Shown one piece after another: positions 60,843-64,000 of a DNA stretch of 64,000 nucleotides. Position 1 is the first letter of the stretch, and every line of letters starts with the position of its first letter. Under the pieces are notes generated by a model that was given only the letters and a program-made list of their open reading frames with translations, was not told where the DNA came from and ran no database searches. This DNA comes from Tepidiphilus margaritifer DSM 15129 (GTDB taxonomy: Bacteria > Pseudomonadota > Gammaproteobacteria > Burkholderiales > Rhodocyclaceae): positions 310,001 to 374,000 of the forward strand of contig NZ_AUDR01000013.1 of NCBI RefSeq assembly GCF_000425565.1. The letters are read 5' to 3'. The translations under genes and the position numbers were made by a program.

Positions 60843-61109
60843 ATGCGTTGGTTGTTCTGGTTCTTGGTGCTGCTCGCGGTGGTGTGGTGGGCACGGCGGC
60901 GGTTTTTCGCGACGGATGATGCGTCTCGCTTGAGTGGCAAAGGGGCGCGGGCGGACGGTCGAAGAGCGAAGTCCGCGCTCGAGGCTGAACCGATGCTCCA
61001 GTGTGCCCATTGCGGCGTGTTCGTACCTACTTCCGAGGCGGTACGTTCCGGCGGACGTGTCTTCTGCTGCCAAGAGCATCGGGAAGCCGCCGAACGTGGC
61101 CGAGCTTGA
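60843..61109 (+). CDS. PP0621-family small membrane protein with Cys cluster
   Basis: An 88-residue protein: N-terminal helix (MRWLFWFLVLLAVVWWARRR), a polar linker, then LQCAHCGVFVPTSEAVRSGG and VFCCQEHREAAERG, a probable Zn-binding CxxC plus CC/H site. This is the PP0621 pattern, usually encoded just before pilS in betaproteobacteria. Starts at 60795 or 60828 are possible; a TACAAT at 60804-60809 argues for a downstream one. It overlaps the kinase gene by 14 bases. Confidence 0.8.
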   Translation: MRWLFWFLVLLAVVWWARRRFFATDDASRLSGKGARADGRRAKSALEAEPMLQCAHCGVFVPTSEAVRSGGRVFCCQEHREAAERGRA

Positions 61110-62616
61110 GCCTGCCGCGGCCGGCGTGTCGAGCGCCGTCAGCCGCCTCGGGGATCTGCTGCGTGTGGCCGTGGCCGGCGTCTTGCTGGTGGGCGGGCGC
61201 CAGATGTCCCTGGGCGAGGAGTGGCCGGGGGCGTTCCTGTGGCTGAGTGTGGGGTATTTCGGTGCCGCCGTGGCCTTGGCCGTCTTGCGGCCGATACGCC
61301 TGCGCCGCTCCGCCGCCTGGGTGACGGCGGCGGTGTTGCTGGACGTGGCGGCGCTCACCGGGGTAATGATGGTGAGCGGCGGGTTTCGTTCGGGGTTGGT
61401 GCCTTTTCTCTATCTGGCCGTGGGCGGGGCTTCGCTGGTGGTGTCGCGTCGGCTGGCCGCTTTTTATGCCGCGCTCGTGGCGCTTGCCTTGTTGGGAGAA
61501 AACCTGTGGCGCGGTTGGCTGGGTGCGGGGGCGAGCGATGCCTATCTCGTGGGGCTGAGCGGGGCGGGCGCTTTTGCGGTGGCCCTGGCGACTCAGGCGC
61601 TGGGAGAGCGCCTGCGCCGGGCAGAGGAATCGGTCCGGGCGCAGCAGGAGACCCTCGCCTGGCAAAGGGAGATCAACGACCGCATCTTGCGGGAACTGCG
61701 CGACGGGGTGTTGGTGGTCGACGATGAGGACATGGTGCGCTATGCCTCGCAGCCGCTGCGGCTTTGGCTGGGCCGGGAACCCGTGGGAGAGCGGGTCGAT
61801 GCGATCCTTCCCGGCGTCGATCGCGCTTTGGCGCGTGCAGGGGGGGAGCGTTGGGTGACGGTGCAGGGGCGCCGGTTGCGTTGTCGGGCGAGCGTGCCCT
61901 ATCGCGGCGGCGGATGGTTGGTGTTCGTGAGCGACCTGGAGGAAGTGAGCCGGGAGTTCGAGCGCAACAAGCTCGCCTCGCTCGGCGCTTTGGTCGGCGG
62001 GGTGGCGCATGAGGTGCGCAATCCTCTGGCGGCGGTGGTGCAGGCGTTGGAGCTGATGCGGGGCGAGGAAGACGCGACGGCGCGCGAGACCTTGCGGGCG
62101 ATGGCGCTCGACAATGCCGAACGGATCGAACGTCTGGTGGAGGACGTTTTGTCCCTGGGGCGGCGGCAGCGGCCTCGGCCGGAAGTCCTCGATCTTTCCG
62201 CGTGGCTGGGGCCGTGGTGGCGCGAAGCGCTCTCGCGGCTCGGGCGCCGGGAGGAGGAAGTGATGCTGGAGGTGGAGAAAGGCTTGTGCGTTTGGGCCGA
62301 TCCCTTGCATTTGCGCCACATCCTTGACAATCTCCTCGATAATGCGGCGCATTTCGCGAGCCGCCGCGCGGGTGCGATCCGCGTGTGTGCCCGGGCCGAG
62401 GGAGAACGGGTGCGGCTGGAGGTGTGCGACGACGGGCCGGGACCGGCGCCGCAAGTGCGCGAACGTTTGTTCGAGCCTTTCGTTTCTTCGCGCGCCGGCG
62501 GCACGGGCTTGGGGTTGTACGTGGCCCGTACGCTCGCCCGGGCGAACCAGGGGGAAGTGGAGTGGGGCGACGCTGGATGCTTTCGCGTGTGGCTGCCGCG
62601 GCCGGCGCAGGCGTGA
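61096..62616 (+). CDS. pilS: PilS-like sensor histidine kinase
   Basis: A 506-residue membrane kinase. Six hydrophobic segments fill about residues 15-165 (for example SAAWVTAAVLLDVAALTGVM), then a PAS-like region (about 190-290), an H-box VGGVAHEVRNPLAAVVQALE, N-box HILDNLLDNAAHFA, and G-boxes DDGPGP and GGTGLGLYVA. Six helices followed by PAS and kinase is the PilS layout, which with PilR controls type IV pilin. The start is GTG 61096. The expected pilR does not follow intact. Confidence 0.85.
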   Translation: MAELEPAAAGVSSAVSRLGDLLRVAVAGVLLVGGRQMSLGEEWPGAFLWLSVGYFGAAVALAVLRPIRLRRSAAWVTAAVLLDVAALTGVMMVSGGFRSGLVPFLYLAVGGASLVVSRRLAAFYAALVALALLGENLWRGWLGAGASDAYLVGLSGAGAFAVALATQALGERLRRAEESVRAQQETLAWQREINDRILRELRDGVLVVDDEDMVRYASQPLRLWLGREPVGERVDAILPGVDRALARAGGERWVTVQGRRLRCRASVPYRGGGWLVFVSDLEEVSREFERNKLASLGALVGGVAHEVRNPLAAVVQALELMRGEEDATARETLRAMALDNAERIERLVEDVLSLGRRQRPRPEVLDLSAWLGPWWREALSRLGRREEEVMLEVEKGLCVWADPLHLRHILDNLLDNAAHFASRRAGAIRVCARAEGERVRLEVCDDGPGPAPQVRERLFEPFVSSRAGGTGLGLYVARTLARANQGEVEWGDAGCFRVWLPRPAQA

Positions 62617-62632
62617 GCGTGGGTGTGTGACA

Positions 62633-62677
62633 ATGAGCCGTCCGACGGCTCGGGAGAAGGGGCGATGTTGCTGTTGA
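62633..62677 (+). pseudogene. possible 5' remnant of pilR interrupted by the integrated element
   Basis: ATG at 62633 encodes MSRPTA, which resembles the usual start of PilR response regulators (MSRPTALVVDDE-type). The frame then departs from a receiver domain and stops after 14 codons. The position, 16 bases after pilS, is where pilR normally begins. Six matching residues are weak evidence, so this is a suggestion only. Confidence 0.3.
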
Positions 62678-62745
62678 TCGAAAAGCTGCATCGCCATCCG
62701 GAAAAGGCCGTTGATATCCGATCCGCGGCGCGAATTCAAGCAATA

Positions 62746-62801
62746 TCAAGTAATTAGTATCCGGCAAAAGTCGGGGTTGTCCATTGCCATTCAAGTAAAT
62801 T
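62746..62801. repeat. direct repeat near the integrase, possible arm-type sites
   Basis: TCAAGTAATT (62746-62755) and TCAAGTAAATT (62791-62801) recur 45 bases apart in the gap before the integrase. Paired short repeats at this place are typical of integrase arm sites. Confidence 0.35.
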
Positions 62802-62840
62802 GCGGGTATCGTAGCGGGTATCGATTCCCCGGATACCCGC
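62802..62840. repeat. 9-base motif in two direct copies and one inverted copy before the integrase
   Basis: GCGGGTATC occurs at 62802-62810 and 62814-62822, and its complement GATACCCGC at 62832-62840, ending three bases before the integrase ATG. The last two copies form a hairpin or dyad with a 9-base spacer. It could be an integrase or excisionase binding site or an autoregulatory operator. Confidence 0.45.
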
Positions 62841-62843
62841 ATC

Positions 62844-64000
62844 ATGCCCCTGACCGACGCAAAAATCCGCAACACCAAGCCCGGCGACAAGCCGATCAAG
62901 CTGACTGACGGCGGCGGGCTTTATCTGGAGGTGCGGCCGACTGGCGCGAAGCTGTGGCGCTACCGCTACCGCATCGCGGGCAAGGAAAACGTCTTCGCCG
63001 TCGGGGAATATGTCCAAGCCCCTACCGGCGAAACCAAAGAGCAAGCCCAAGCCCGGCGCAACGCGGGGATGCTGACCCTTGCCGAAGCGCGGGCGCGGCG
63101 CGAAGAATGCCGGGCGCTGGTGAAGCAAGGCATTCACCCGGCGCACCAGAGACAAGCCGATCGGCTGGCAATCCATGCTGAAAGCGCCAACACTTTCGAG
63201 GCCGTGGCGCGGGAGTGGATAGCCAAGAAAAAGCCGACATGGACGCCCTACTATCTTCGGCAGGTTGAGCGTTTCATGGAAGCCGATGTCTTCCCCAAGA
63301 TCGGCAAGCATCCCATTCGGAACGTGACAGCGGCGCAACTGCTGGAAATCGTCAAGGCAATCGAGGGGCGTGGCGCTGAAAGCGTAGCCCTGCAGGTGCG
63401 GCAATGGGCGTCGGCGGTATTCCGCTATGCCGTGGCAACCCTGCGGGCGGATGCTGATCCGGCGGCGGCACTGAAGGGCGCGATTCACCGACCGAAGATC
63501 GAGCATCGCAAGCCGTTGACCCGCGACCAGATAAGGGCATTCATCAAAGCCCTTGAAGGCTATGCCGGGTATCGGACTACGGTTATCGCCTTGCGTCTGA
63601 TGCTGCTGACATTCGTTCGCACTGTGGAACTGCGCGGGGCGCGGTGGGCGGAAATCGACCTTGACCGGGCGGAATGGCGCATCCCCGCTGAGCGGATGAA
63701 GATGCGGGAGCCGCACATTGTTCCACTATCTCGGCAAGCCGTGGAATTGCTGCGCGAACTGCACACCTACACCGGCGGGCGCGGGATGTTGTTCCCCAAC
63801 TACCGCAACCCGAAAACCTGCATGACGTCAACGACACTGAACCGGGCGCTGGAACGCATGGGCTTCAACGGCAAAGACAGCATCGGCTTTTCCGCGCATG
63901 GATTCCGGGCGACGGCTTCAACCATCCTGAATGAAATCGGCTTTCGGCCTGACGTGATCGAACGCCAGCTAGCCCATGCCGAGCGCAACAAGGTAAGAGC
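62844..64000 (+). CDS. int: P4-type tyrosine integrase, C-terminus beyond the window
   Basis: 385 residues are visible. The N-terminal DUF4102 domain is clear (MPLTDAKIRNTKPGDKPIKL, GGGLYLEVRPTGAKLWRYRY), then a SAM-like core-binding region (TFEAVAREWIAKKKPTWTPY) and the catalytic domain. Active residues seen are Arg in TFVRTVELRG, His/Arg in SAHGFRATAS and His in QLAHAERNKVR. The catalytic Tyr lies outside. Such enzymes mobilise genomic islands and satellite phages. The usual site is a tRNA 3' end, but here the gene follows pilS. Confidence 0.93.
   Translation, partial: MPLTDAKIRNTKPGDKPIKLTDGGGLYLEVRPTGAKLWRYRYRIAGKENVFAVGEYVQAPTGETKEQAQARRNAGMLTLAEARARREECRALVKQGIHPAHQRQADRLAIHAESANTFEAVAREWIAKKKPTWTPYYLRQVERFMEADVFPKIGKHPIRNVTAAQLLEIVKAIEGRGAESVALQVRQWASAVFRYAVATLRADADPAAALKGAIHRPKIEHRKPLTRDQIRAFIKALEGYAGYRTTVIALRLMLLTFVRTVELRGARWAEIDLDRAEWRIPAERMKMREPHIVPLSRQAVELLRELHTYTGGRGMLFPNYRNPKTCMTSTTLNRALERMGFNGKDSIGFSAHGFRATASTILNEIGFRPDVIERQLAHAERNKVR

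Overview
The window is GC-rich, densely packed and mostly core chromosome. It looks betaproteobacterial. The evidence is gene order: dusB-fis-purH-purD-hemF, mlaFED-mlaA-mlaC-mlaB running into a BolA gene, murA and hisGD, hisAFIE-hinT-tatABC, rpe-gph-trpE, and lptM directly before lysA. A phosphoribulokinase plus a class II fructose-bisphosphate aldolase point to a Calvin cycle. A phasin points to polyhydroxyalkanoate storage. A TsuA-like transporter with an exported rhodanese points to sulfur metabolism. A Hydrogenophilales-type autotroph would fit, but the genus cannot be fixed from this window. Most neighbouring genes overlap by 4 bp (ATGA), so operons are tightly coupled.

Layout. 1-7.7 kb, minus strand: start of an M23 peptidase gene, lptM-lysA-dacB, a phasin with a strong promoter and two palindromes, an enoyl-CoA hydratase, and kdsD-kdsC-lptC-lptA (Kdo synthesis and LPS export). 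7.8-11 kb: a KefB-type antiporter and two FlgO-like lipoproteins. 11-18.2 kb, plus strand: the complete Mla phospholipid transport set, a YadGH-type ABC exporter, an IbaG-type BolA protein and murA. 18.2-27.2 kb: histidine genes, with hisGD and hisBHAFIE on the plus strand but hisC on the minus strand. Between hisD and hisC lies an orphan HicB-like gene and a strikingly AT-rich phosphoethanolamine-transferase gene, evidently foreign.

27.2-43.7 kb: hinT, tatABC, a DegS-like protease, NIF3, sucCD, an ornithine cyclodeaminase-family gene, an FHA protein, rpe-gph-trpE, a TRAP binding protein with a Tat-like signal, pmbA, darP, mog, aroG and prkB. 43.8-49.9 kb: a sulfur-uptake cluster with a small membrane protein, an AhpD-like protein, fba, pyk and a small secreted protein. 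49.9-60.7 kb, minus strand: hemF, purD, purH, fis, dusB, sulP, metG, then a tRNA-Leu(UAG) on the plus strand, and an ald2-like/mtnA pair that fits a DHAP-type salvage route. 60.8-64 kb: a PP0621-family protein, a PilS-like kinase, then a P4-type tyrosine integrase cut by the window edge. The expected pilR is not intact, so the integrated element appears to begin right after pilS.

I found no CRISPR array, rRNA operon or insertion sequence. No gene-free stretch exceeds 300 bases. The least ordinary places are the his-locus insertion (20.2-22.4 kb) and the pilS/integrase junction (62.6-62.85 kb). I did not find a clearly new multi-gene system.
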